This document shows positions 5,968 to 14,520 of a DNA stretch of 14,520 nt, piece after piece. The first letter of the stretch is position 1. Every line of letters starts with the position of its first letter. The stretch lies in contig DCAK01000069.1 in NCBI GenBank assembly GCA_002311925.1, forward strand, positions 6,659 through 21,178, given 5' to 3'. The DNA comes from Planctomycetes bacterium UBA1135. GTDB taxonomy: Bacteria > Planctomycetota > UBA1135. The notes under the pieces are model-generated. The model saw nothing but the letters and a program-made list of their open reading frames with translations. It was not told the origin of the DNA and did not search any database. The translations under genes and the position numbers were made by a program.

Positions 5968-7272
5968 ATGCGTCCAATTCTCTCCGGTCAACTCCTCCTT
6001 CTTCTCCTGGGTTCCTGTTCCCAGATAGGGGAGCCGGCTCCCAATGTGCTGCTGGTGGTGGTGGATACCCTTCGCCAGGACCATCTCGGGACCTATGGCT
6101 ACCGGGGGAACCCTACATCCCCCTTCCTGGATTCCCTGGCCAGCCAAAGCGTGGTGGTGGAGGGATTGACGGCCTCCAGCTCGTGGACTCTTCCCTCCAT
6201 GGCCACCCTCTTCACCGGGCTCGAGCCGGCCGACCACGGAGTGATGCGATTGGCGGGGGAGGGCTTCGCGCTCCCCGAGGTGGAAACCCTGGCCAGCAAG
6301 TTCCGAGATGCCGGGTACGCGACGGGATGCGTGATGGGGAATTTCCTGATGACCCGGCGCCGGGGAGGGGGTTTCGACCGCGGTTTCTCCTGGTGGGACG
6401 ACTCCGTCGTGAACCTCGCCGATCCTCACAGGGGGTCTTCCGCCTCCGCTGTCGTGGCCAGCGCCGAAAATTGGCTGGAGGCTCAAGGCTTGGAAAGGCC
6501 TTGGTTCCTGGTTCTCCATTTCTTCGACCCCCACGCCTCCTACGAGAATCACGGGGACCTCGATTTCGGAGACCCTTCCTACAAGGGGTGGGTGAAGGGA
6601 GGTCTCCCGGTGGGGGAGGTTCGGAAACAGGTGGCGGCCTCAACGGCTGAGGACCTGCTTCAATTGTCGGCCCTCTACGACGAAGAAATCCGAGCGGTGG
6701 ACCAGGCTCTCGGAGGATTCATGGGTCAGGTCCGAGGTCGGAAGGATTGGGGCCGCACCCTCGTGGTCATCACCGCCGATCATGGAGAAGAATTGGGTGA
6801 AAGAGGATGGGTGGGGCACACCCGCACTCTCCATGCCGAGCAGGTGGACCTCCCCCTTCTGCTGCGTCTTCCCGGGGGAAAACGCGGGGGAACCCGGGCA
6901 CGCGCCAGGCTCCCGGAATCCGGATTGCATTTCACCCTGTTGGATTTGTGCGGCATTCCATTTCCTGCAGGCCCGGATTCCTCTTTCGCCTCGGTTCTGA
7001 AGGGGGACCAGGTTCCCTCTTCCCCGGTCTTCTTCGAGGTCGATTTTCAGCCCGTCCTGAAGGCTGGTGCAGACAAGAAAGTCCGCAAGAGGGGAGTCAT
7101 CGAAAAGAACTTCAAGCTTGTCCAGGACCTGGCCACGGGCGACACCTTTCTCTTCGACCTGGGCGAAGACCCGCGTGAAAACACCAATTTGGCAGGGTCC
7201 CCCGAGCGAGCCGGAATCCAGGCTCGTCTCGAAGCCCTCATGGCCGGGAACCGCTGGTGGGCCGGGAAGTGA
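5968..7272 (+). CDS. Sulfatase-fold lipoprotein with Thr at the nucleophile position
   Basis: A 434-residue member of the alkaline phosphatase/sulfatase superfamily, exported as a lipoprotein. Residues 1-17 are a signal peptide ending in a lipobox LLGSC (Cys17). Metal-site segments are D33 (VLLVVVDTLRQDHLGTYGY), D271-H272 (ITADHGEELGERG) and H284 (GHTRTLH). The site that in true sulfatases carries Cys/Ser in C/S-x-P-S-R, oxidised to formylglycine, reads SWT74-LPSM. The predicted nucleophile is thus Thr74, as in phosphoglycerol or phosphoethanolamine transferases and some hydrolases of this fold, and no formylglycine is expected. There are no transmembrane helices, unlike EptA or LtaS. It is the first gene of an operon with lpxK, an LpxL-type gene and hldE, and its TGA overlaps the lpxK GTG. 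A role on LPS or other envelope phosphates is inference. The ATG at 5968 gives the signal peptide directly. Confidence 0.87.
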   Translation: MRPILSGQLLLLLLGSCSQIGEPAPNVLLVVVDTLRQDHLGTYGYRGNPTSPFLDSLASQSVVVEGLTASSSWTLPSMATLFTGLEPADHGVMRLAGEGFALPEVETLASKFRDAGYATGCVMGNFLMTRRRGGGFDRGFSWWDDSVVNLADPHRGSSASAVVASAENWLEAQGLERPWFLVLHFFDPHASYENHGDLDFGDPSYKGWVKGGLPVGEVRKQVAASTAEDLLQLSALYDEEIRAVDQALGGFMGQVRGRKDWGRTLVVITADHGEELGERGWVGHTRTLHAEQVDLPLLLRLPGGKRGGTRARARLPESGLHFTLLDLCGIPFPAGPDSSFASVLKGDQVPSSPVFFEVDFQPVLKAGADKKVRKRGVIEKNFKLVQDLATGDTFLFDLGEDPRENTNLAGSPERAGIQARLEALMAGNRWWAGK

Positions 7273-8312
7273 CGGTGGCGGGATTCCTTGACGGGTCCTG
7301 GAGCCTGCTTCTGGCTCCTCTGGGCTGGATTTGGCGGGGGGTCGCCCGGATCCGCAGTTTCCTCTTTGCCCGAGGCTGGAAGGCCCGGGTCCGGCCACCG
7401 ACTCCGACTCTCTCCATCGGCAACCTGGCCGTGGGCGGGACGGGGAAGACTCCGCTTCTCTTCGAGGCCTTGGGCCGGCTTGCAGCCTCGGAAATCAAGA
7501 CGGGAGTTCTTTCCCGAGGTTATGGGGGGGACGAGGGGGTGATGCTGAGGAATCGCTTTCCTGATGTGGATCTCGAAGAAGACCCCGACAGGGTTCGGGG
7601 TTTGGCCGCGATGCTGGAGAGGGGAAAGCCCGATGTTCTCCTGCTGGATGACGGCTTCCAGCATTTTCAGCTGGAAAGGGACAAGGATGTGGTTCTTCTG
7701 GATGCCCAACTCCCTTGGGGTCGGTGCCTTCCCTCGGGCCCCTTTCGCGAGGGCCGGGAAGCCTTGAGAAGGGCGGATTGCGTGATTCTTTCGCGAGTCG
7801 GGGCGGTGGATGGAAATCGTCGGGAGGAAATTTGGCGGGAGGTCGACGCCATTCGGAAGGGTCTCCCTTCCCTCTCACGCGTGGAGGGAGATCTTGCCCT
7901 GCGCGACTTGCGTTGCCTGGCAGATGGCCGGGTGGAGGCCGCGTCCTGGTTGGATGGAAGCTCGGTCTTCCTTGCCGCCGGGGTCGCCCGTCCTGAATCC
8001 TTTCGGCGCCTTTGCGAGAGGGCGGGCGCCGTGGTCACGGGGGTGGATTGGAAGGGGGATCACCATCCGTGGAAGGCCGTGGATCAGGAGGCCTGGGTCA
8101 AGGGTTACCCGATCCTTGTGACGGAAAAGGACGCCGTAAAGATGGAGGCTTGCGAGGGTCTGGATATCTGGGAGGTGAGGGTGGATTGGGCTTTCCACAA
8201 GGGGGAGGAAGATTGGCAGGCCTTGCTCGAATCGTTGGCGTTGCCCTCCAGGGCCGCCCGTATCGAGCCTCTTTGGGAGGCGCTCGACTCGAACGCAGGG
8301 ACTCAGGAATGA
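7269..8312 (+). CDS. lpxK: Tetraacyldisaccharide 4'-kinase (lipid A 4'-kinase)
   Basis: LpxK phosphorylates the 4' position of the tetraacyldisaccharide 1-phosphate to make lipid IVA on the inner face of the cytoplasmic membrane. The N-terminus (about residues 10-35) is a hydrophobic/amphipathic membrane anchor. The P-loop is GNLAVGGTGKTP (51-62). LSRGYGGDE (81-89) and LLLDDGFQHFQLERD (125-138) are the family's other signatures, followed by LPSGPFREG and LAAGVARPESF. Length is 347 residues, close to E. coli's 328. The GTG at 7269 is chosen because it overlaps the upstream TGA as GTGA; GTG at 7257 or 7275 is possible. The segment between SRGYGG and the GDE motif is about a dozen residues shorter than in E. 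coli. The gene is translationally coupled to both neighbours. Confidence 0.95.
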   Translation: MTVAGFLDGSWSLLLAPLGWIWRGVARIRSFLFARGWKARVRPPTPTLSIGNLAVGGTGKTPLLFEALGRLAASEIKTGVLSRGYGGDEGVMLRNRFPDVDLEEDPDRVRGLAAMLERGKPDVLLLDDGFQHFQLERDKDVVLLDAQLPWGRCLPSGPFREGREALRRADCVILSRVGAVDGNRREEIWREVDAIRKGLPSLSRVEGDLALRDLRCLADGRVEAASWLDGSSVFLAAGVARPESFRRLCERAGAVVTGVDWKGDHHPWKAVDQEAWVKGYPILVTEKDAVKMEACEGLDIWEVRVDWAFHKGEEDWQALLESLALPSRAARIEPLWEALDSNAGTQE

Positions 8313-9289
8313 CTCGCCCTCCCAGTCTCGCCCGTTCCATCCGAGGGATGTGGCGTGGTCGCCCTGGAATCATTCCATGGTTGACGTCGCGGCCGGCATT
8401 GTTTCTTCTTGCCCTGCTCCGAATCTTGCCGGCAGGGCTCGCGGCCACCCTGGCCCGTGGAGTCGGTTCCCTGGTCTGGTGGATGCCTCGGCGCCGAGCC
8501 CTTGGACTCGCCCACCTGAAGCGAGCTCTCCCCGAATTGGCCGACCATGAAAGGAAGAGCATTCTCAAGGAATCCTGTCACCACATGGGTCTCTTTGGAA
8601 TCGACAGTGTTTCTCTTCTTCCGCGGCATCTAGGGGGTCTTCTTTCGAGGGTGGAATTCGAGGACGGCGCAGAGGAAACCCTTCTTGCCGCGAGGGGCCT
8701 GGGCGCCGTCGTGGTTCAACCCCATCTGGGTTGCTTCGAGGGCATGACCTACATCTTGGCTGAAATGGGATTGGAGCCTGCGGTCCCCGTGCGTCTTCCC
8801 ACCAATCTCTACCTTGCCAAGCGCCTGGAAAGCGCTCGGGGGGAATGGGGGGTGCGTCTCCTCCCTCGGCGGGGCGGGGTTCGCTCCCTCATGAAGCACC
8901 AGAAGGAGGGTCGAACCGTTCTCCTGGCTCCGGACCAGAATTCCCACCAAGCTCCCGTCTTCCTTCCATGGTTCGGAGAGTTGGCCGCCACCGACCGCAC
9001 TGCCCCGGGTCTCGCCCTGAGGGGGGATGGCCCTCTCCTGGTATGCTGGTGCCTTCGAACGGACCAGCCGGACCGTTTTCAGGTGGGGTGTCGGAGTCTT
9101 CTCGAGGCGGGTGAACCCCGGAAGAAGAATGCGGAGGCCGAGGAGGAACTCGGTCTACTGATGCACTCAGCCCTGCAGGACGCGATTCTGAGTCGTCCCG
9201 GCCAATACCTCTGGGTCCACGACCGCTACCGAACGCGGCCCCCCGCCCCCAGCCCTCAACCCTCAGCTCCCATCCCCCAGGAATCGTGA
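8309..9289 (+). CDS. Lipid A late acyltransferase (LpxL/HtrB family)
   Basis: A 326-residue acyltransferase of the LPLAT superfamily that adds a secondary acyl chain to lipid A or a related glycolipid at the inner membrane. A hydrophobic anchor lies at about residues 28-60. The catalytic H-x4-E motif is H139-LGCF-E144 (VVQPHLGCFEG). DQN (209-211) with PVFLPWFG matches the second conserved block, and YLWVHDRYRTRPP (300-312) matches the C-terminal signature of the family. The tail after residue 312 is a Pro/Ser-rich low-complexity stretch. The ATG at 8309 overlaps the lpxK stop as ATGA, and AGGG sits 8 bases upstream. Being directly after lpxK fits the order of the pathway. Whether lauroyl-, myristoyl- or another acyl-specific cannot be seen, so no gene symbol is given. 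Confidence 0.92.
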   Translation: MTRPPSLARSIRGMWRGRPGIIPWLTSRPALFLLALLRILPAGLAATLARGVGSLVWWMPRRRALGLAHLKRALPELADHERKSILKESCHHMGLFGIDSVSLLPRHLGGLLSRVEFEDGAEETLLAARGLGAVVVQPHLGCFEGMTYILAEMGLEPAVPVRLPTNLYLAKRLESARGEWGVRLLPRRGGVRSLMKHQKEGRTVLLAPDQNSHQAPVFLPWFGELAATDRTAPGLALRGDGPLLVCWCLRTDQPDRFQVGCRSLLEAGEPRKKNAEAEEELGLLMHSALQDAILSRPGQYLWVHDRYRTRPPAPSPQPSAPIPQES

Positions 9290-10743
9290 CCCCTTCTGGC
9301 CCTGCGCCCCGGCTTCAATCCATGGGGGTACCCAGGATTGCGGTGCTGGGAGATTTCATGGCGGACCGGTTCATCTGGGGGGAATCGGCTCGGGTTTCCC
9401 CGGAAGCTCCCGTCCCGGTGGTGCTGTCCGGCAGGGAGGAAATGCGTCCCGGGGGAGCCGGCAACGTGGTCGCCAACCTCCGCGCTCTGGGCGCGGAGGT
9501 GAGCGCCTTCGGTTTTCTCGGGGATGATGCTTCCGGGGTCCAATTGCGCGGGGTTTTGCAGGAAGGCGGGGCGAATACGGATGGAATCAAGATCAATCCC
9601 GCGCGCCCCACGATTCAGAAGATTCGGGTCATGGCCCGAGGCCAGCAAATGGTTCGCGTGGATCGCGAGCGGACCGGACCCGCTTCCGAGGCTCTTTCCC
9701 AGGGGGTTCTCGACGCTCTTGCCGCCACCCCATGGGACGCCCTTGTCCTGAGCGATTATGGAAAGGGGAGCCTGGCCGGGGGCACGGCCGCCGCCGCTGT
9801 CGCTGAGGCCCGGAGAAGAGACGTTCCTTGTCTCGTCGACCCGGCCCCTGGAAACCTCGAAGGCTACGCCGGGGCCACCGTCGCCACCCCCAATTGGGCT
9901 GAAGCCGAAGCTTGCGCGGGGCGGGCCCTCGCAGACCTTGAAAATCTGGCCCAGGCCGCGGAGGAGATTCGGAGTCAATCCACCCTGGATGCCCTGCTCG
10001 TGACTTTGGGTCCTGAAGGCATGCTCCTTGTTCGGGAGGGGGCCTCCCCCTTCCACCTTCCAACCGCCGCCCGCCAGGTCTTCGACGTCACCGGTGCCGG
10101 AGATACCGTCATCGCCGCCCTCTCCCTCGCCCTCGCCGACGGGTGGGATTGGGAAGATGCCATGCGCCTCTCCAATGCGGCGGCCGGAGTCGCCGTGGCT
10201 CAGGTCGGCACCGTGGCCGTGGAACGAGGCCAGGTTCTCCGGGCCCTGACCCGGGGCACCGCTGCCTCCAAGGCTCCTTCTCCAGAGGAGAAGGGTGGCC
10301 TCGAAGATTCCTTGAAGGGGCTGCGCGGGAATGGGGGAAGGCTGGTCTTCACCAATGGTTGTTTCGACCTCCTTCATGCCGGCCATGTTCGCTTTCTTCA
10401 GGAGGCTCGCAGTTTGGGAGACGCTCTCATCGTTGGGGTGAATGACGACGCCTCGGTGGCTCGCCTCAAGGGAGAGGACCGGCCCTTCAACGCGCTTGCT
10501 GACCGGCTCGAAGTTCTTGGAGCCCTGGAGTGCGTGGACCTGGTCGTGCCCTTCGAGGAGGACACGCCCGAACGTCTCATCCAAACCATTTCACCCGATC
10601 TCCTAGTCAAGGGCGCGGATTGGGAGGGAAAGGAAATCGCTGGAGCTTCATTCGTGACTGAACAAGGGGGGGCCATCCGTTTTCTTCCCCTTCACGAAGG
10701 CCGAGGAACCTCCACCCTGGCGGAACGGATTCGCGGGTCTTGA
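9286..10743 (+). CDS. hldE: Bifunctional D-glycero-beta-D-manno-heptose-7-phosphate kinase / heptose 1-phosphate adenylyltransferase
   Basis: HldE carries out two steps in making ADP-heptose for the LPS inner core: phosphorylation at C1 of heptose 7-phosphate, then, after dephosphorylation by GmhB, adenylylation. The N-terminal PfkB/ribokinase domain (about 15-325) shows LGDFMADRFIWGE, the G-rich RPGGAGNVVANL and the ATP-site signature DVTGAGDT (267-274) with catalytic Asp273. The C-terminal cytidylyltransferase-like domain (about 350-483) shows VFTNGCFDLLHAGH (354-367) with the HxGH motif and VKGADW. Length is 485 residues, against 477 in E. coli, in the same domain order. The start is GTG 9286, overlapping the upstream TGA as GTGA with AGGA 3 bases before it; ATG 9322 is an alternative that would still keep both domains. 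Neither gmhA nor gmhB is in the window. Confidence 0.96.
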   Translation: MTPSGPAPRLQSMGVPRIAVLGDFMADRFIWGESARVSPEAPVPVVLSGREEMRPGGAGNVVANLRALGAEVSAFGFLGDDASGVQLRGVLQEGGANTDGIKINPARPTIQKIRVMARGQQMVRVDRERTGPASEALSQGVLDALAATPWDALVLSDYGKGSLAGGTAAAAVAEARRRDVPCLVDPAPGNLEGYAGATVATPNWAEAEACAGRALADLENLAQAAEEIRSQSTLDALLVTLGPEGMLLVREGASPFHLPTAARQVFDVTGAGDTVIAALSLALADGWDWEDAMRLSNAAAGVAVAQVGTVAVERGQVLRALTRGTAASKAPSPEEKGGLEDSLKGLRGNGGRLVFTNGCFDLLHAGHVRFLQEARSLGDALIVGVNDDASVARLKGEDRPFNALADRLEVLGALECVDLVVPFEEDTPERLIQTISPDLLVKGADWEGKEIAGASFVTEQGGAIRFLPLHEGRGTSTLAERIRGS

Positions 10744-11540
10744 GGGGCTCCGTTCTTCGAAGGCCGGCAACCACTCTCGCCATCGGCGTCTTGGCGGGTC
10801 TGCTTTCGGGGCTCCTGGGAATCGGGGGCGGCCTCGTGGTCGGCCCTCTCCTGGTTCTCCTTGCGATTCCGATGAAGAGGGCCCTGGGAAGCGCTCTCGC
10901 CGTCGTTGCGCCGGTGGCTGCGGTCGGGGTCGCCACCGAATTCTTCACGGCCCCCGAACATCTGGTGTTGTGGGCCGCGGCCCTGGTGGCGGCAGGGGGA
11001 CAGGCGGGGGTGCACCTGGGCGAGCGTCTCGTCCGCAGGGTTTCCTCCTCCAGGCTGAGAACTTTGTTCATCCTGCTTCTCGTTTTCGTGGCCTTGCGCA
11101 ACCTCGGAATCTTCGGCGAAATCCCCGCCGACGCTCAACCCGGCCTCTTCCCTGGTTCTCCCTTCATGCGCTGTGTCACCGCCCTTCTGTTGGGAGTCAT
11201 CGGAGGATTGTGCGCCCTCATGTTCGGGGTGGGAGGGGGGGTGGTTGTGGTTCCCGGTCTGATTTTTGGGGTCGGCGGGTTTTCCTTCCACTATGCAACC
11301 GGTACCAGCCTTCTTGCCATGGTGCCCACGGCAATGGTCGGCGTCGCCCTTGCCATGAGGGACGGAAGGGTCAGCGGCAGCCTAGTCAAGCGACTGGCCC
11401 CGGCCGCCCTTGTGGCCGCCGCTTTCGGAGTCTGGATTCGCAATCGCTGGATGGAACCCTCCTTCCTGGCGATTCTCTTCGCCATTTTCCTGCTTTACAC
11501 CGCCTGGAACTTGTTGAATCGGGACTCCGGGCGGAGTTGA
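10740..11540 (+). CDS. TSUP family (TauE/SafE-like) membrane permease
   Basis: A 266-residue integral membrane protein with about eight hydrophobic segments. It shows the internal duplication of the TSUP family, with a glycine-rich motif near the start of each half: SGLLGIGGGLVVGPLL (about 23-38) and LMFGVGGGVVVVPGLI. TSUP proteins move small sulfur-containing or organic anions such as sulfite, sulfoacetate or thiosulfate across the inner membrane. The actual substrate here cannot be read from sequence. The start is TTG 10740, overlapping the hldE stop as TTGA, which places the first membrane helix about 10 residues in. It is the last gene of the five-gene operon and faces the FGE-like gene with a 51-base gap. 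Its presence behind LPS genes is unexpected and may reflect co-regulation only. Confidence 0.87.
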   Translation: MRGSVLRRPATTLAIGVLAGLLSGLLGIGGGLVVGPLLVLLAIPMKRALGSALAVVAPVAAVGVATEFFTAPEHLVLWAAALVAAGGQAGVHLGERLVRRVSSSRLRTLFILLLVFVALRNLGIFGEIPADAQPGLFPGSPFMRCVTALLLGVIGGLCALMFGVGGGVVVVPGLIFGVGGFSFHYATGTSLLAMVPTAMVGVALAMRDGRVSGSLVKRLAPAALVAAAFGVWIRNRWMEPSFLAILFAIFLLYTAWNLLNRDSGRS

Positions 11541-11591
11541 GATTCAGGAGAACGGAGTCTCCACCGAATCGGATTCCGGGGCGGAGGTGGG
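11541..11591. other. Intergenic gap between convergent genes, no terminator seen
   Basis: This 51-base gap separates the stops of the TSUP gene and the FGE-like gene. A CGGAGTC (from 11554) can pair with GACTCCG just inside the permease gene, and GAATC-G-GATTC is a small inverted repeat with no real loop. There is no T-run after either on either strand, so I do not call an intrinsic terminator. Confidence 0.4.
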
Positions 11592-13376
<1,785 letters not shown>

Positions 13377-13413
13377 CAATCTTGGAGGGGAAGACCCCGA
13401 AAGGGAATCGGAA

Positions 13414-13442
13414 AGGTTACCGTGGTTGGTGGAGCCGGCCAA
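13414..13442 (-). promoter_or_regulatory. Candidate promoter for the FGE-like gene
   Basis: On the - strand, TTGGCC (13442-13437) and TAACCT (13419-13414) are spaced by 17 bases, giving a start near 13407 and a leader of about 30 bases before ATG 13376. The -10 hexamer is identical to the one proposed ahead of the DUF2325 gene. The surrounding gap (13377-13520, 144 bases) shows no clear promoter for the pseudouridine synthase gene and no other element I can support. Confidence 0.33.
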
Positions 13443-13520
13443 GCGGGCTGTTGCCGACCGGACACCGTAGTTTTCCTGCTTCCTCCCTTAGACCACCCGC
13501 TTCTCCTGGTTTCCCTGCCG

Positions 13521-14519
13521 ATGGCGAGTCCCAGCAAGACTTTTGAAGGAACGGTTCCTCCCCAGGGGGGGGGAGGCCGCTTGGACCGCCTGGTGGTGGA
13601 GATTCTGGACCCTGGGATTTCCCGCAGCTTGGCGGCGCGTCTGATTCGGGAGGGGAGGGTGCTCGTGGATGGCCAGGTGGTTTCGAAGCCGGGGTTCGTG
13701 CCCAAGCCCGGCCAATCTCTCCGCATGGTCATTCCGCCGCCGGAGATTCCGGAGCCAGGCTCACCCCTTGAACCGGCCATTCTCTATGAAGATGAGGGCC
13801 TTGCCGTTCTGGACAAACCGGCAGGCCTCTTGATGCATCCCAACACCACCCACGGCACCGGTCCCTCGGTCGCCGGTTGGCTGGAAAGCTGGAAGGGTGA
13901 GGGGCTTCCCATCGGGCAGGGGCCGGAGAGGCCGGGAATCGTTCACCGCTTGGACAGAGGGACCTCCGGCGTGTGCCTGGTTGCATTTGAGACCGAGGCC
14001 TTCGAGGGTCTTCTCGCTCAGTTTGCGGAGCGCGAAATTCGCAAGGAGTACCGGGCCCTGGTCTATGGCAGGCCCCGCTTTGTCTCGGACCGTATCCAAC
14101 GGCGCTTGAAGCCGGACCCCCATCATCCGGGGCGGGTCCACACGACCAGGTCCACACGTGCGGGGACCCGGGACGCGATTTCCGATTACAAGGTTCTCGA
14201 GACCTTCGACGGTTTTGCCCACTTGAGGGTGGAGCCCAGGACGGGGCGCAAGCATCAGGTTCGGGTTCACTTGGCTTCGGAAAAGCTCCCCATCCTGGGC
14301 GACCCTTTCTATCGGGTGGGGAATTTTGGCCCGGGTCTGCTTCCGGAGGGATGCCCTCGGCCTACCCGGACCCTCCTCCATGCCCATGCAATCGCCTTCC
14401 AGCATCCGTTGACGGGGGAAGAGTTGACCTTCAGGACGGGGCTCCCGGAGGACATGGCTGAGATTCTCGAATTCCTTGCTGCAGCGGCTCCCGACCCCGG
14501 GGCGGAGTGCGGCCAATGA
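13521..14519 (+). CDS. RluA family pseudouridine synthase
   Basis: A 332-residue enzyme that turns specific uridines of rRNA (or tRNA) into pseudouridine. An N-terminal S4 RNA-binding domain (about 18-70: RLDRLVVEIL, SRSLAARLIREGRVLVDG) is followed by the catalytic domain. ILYEDEGLAVLDKPAGLLMHP (motif I region, 88-107, first part seen as LDKPAGL) leads to the active-site HRLDRGTSG (142-150) with catalytic Asp145. Later conserved blocks are IRKEYRALVYG, VEPRTGRKHQVRVHLA and LLHAHAIAF. The S4-plus-synthase layout fits RluC/RluD. Without an alignment I cannot say which, so no symbol is given. The ATG at 13521 is the start that puts the S4 domain at the N-terminus; the frame upstream is open for a long way only because it is antisense to the FGE-like gene. 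The stop TGA overlaps a likely next ATG. Confidence 0.94.
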   Translation: MASPSKTFEGTVPPQGGGGRLDRLVVEILDPGISRSLAARLIREGRVLVDGQVVSKPGFVPKPGQSLRMVIPPPEIPEPGSPLEPAILYEDEGLAVLDKPAGLLMHPNTTHGTGPSVAGWLESWKGEGLPIGQGPERPGIVHRLDRGTSGVCLVAFETEAFEGLLAQFAEREIRKEYRALVYGRPRFVSDRIQRRLKPDPHHPGRVHTTRSTRAGTRDAISDYKVLETFDGFAHLRVEPRTGRKHQVRVHLASEKLPILGDPFYRVGNFGPGLLPEGCPRPTRTLLHAHAIAFQHPLTGEELTFRTGLPEDMAEILEFLAAAAPDPGAECGQ

Positions 14520-14520
14520 G
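14516..14520 (+). CDS. Probable start of a further gene, cut off by window
   Basis: ATGAG at the very end overlaps the pseudouridine synthase stop as ATGA, the same junction style as in the five-gene operon, and GGAG (14504-14507) lies 8 bases upstream. Only one codon is visible, so the product is unknown. Confidence 0.3.

Noticed and set aside
9236..9285. C- and CT-rich low-complexity stretch at the end of the acyltransferase gene
   Set aside because: It encodes a Pro/Ser-rich protein tail in frame up to the stop and has no regular repeat unit.
9256..10584. 442-codon open frame on the - strand
   Set aside because: Antisense shadow of hldE, which has complete motifs of both enzyme domains on the + strand.
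11520..11580. Inverted repeats that might form a terminator between convergent genes
   Set aside because: Stems are short or lack a proper loop, and no T-run follows on either strand.
13377..13442. Longer start (TTG 13442) for the FGE-like gene
   Set aside because: It would place 22 polar residues before the signal peptide and overlaps the candidate promoter.

Overview
This window comes from a GC-rich bacterial chromosome (roughly 60-65% GC by eye) and is packed with genes. There is no tRNA, rRNA, CRISPR array, insertion sequence or long repeat, and no gene-free stretch above 300 bases. The largest gap is about 144 bases. LpxK, an LpxL-type acyltransferase and HldE show a Gram-negative organism that makes lipid A and heptose-containing LPS. 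Several features would suit Planctomycetota: a secreted SUMF1/FGE-type protein, a sulfatase-fold lipoprotein, very short signal peptides, weak Shine-Dalgarno sequences and a compact LpxK. That placement is inference, not proof.

Left part (1-3860): the 3' end of a DUF885 peptidase-like gene (+) converges on a secreted M28B carboxypeptidase of the glutamate carboxypeptidase II type (-). A 20-base divergent gap then leads to a minimal HAD-like protein (+) and a short rpoZ-like gene (+), which has the best promoter in the window.

Middle left (3857-5931, - strand): a two-gene unit encodes a coiled-coil protein with a C-terminal DUF2325 domain and, 8 bases downstream, a secreted protein with a LolA/DUF2092-like look. 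Its stop codon overlaps that of rpoZ in a shared CTAG.

Centre (5968-11540, + strand): five genes form one operon: sulfatase-fold lipoprotein, lpxK, LpxL-type acyltransferase, hldE and a TSUP permease. Every junction is a 4-base stop/start overlap (GTGA, ATGA, GTGA, TTGA). Three genes are clearly lipid A/LPS core enzymes, so the sulfatase-fold protein (Thr at the nucleophile site) and the permease are candidates for envelope-related roles.

Right part (11592-14520): a secreted protein with an FGE-like domain but no FGE active-site cysteines, plus an unassigned C-terminal half, is transcribed leftward. An RluA-family pseudouridine synthase runs rightward, and a further gene probably starts at the last bases by an ATGA overlap.

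I see no obviously new multi-gene system such as a defence island, retroelement or biosynthetic cluster. The points most worth following are the DUF2325 protein with its cysteine cluster, the Thr-type sulfatase-fold lipoprotein in the LPS operon, the cysteine-less FGE-like protein, and the short divergent gaps with overlapping -10-like elements.
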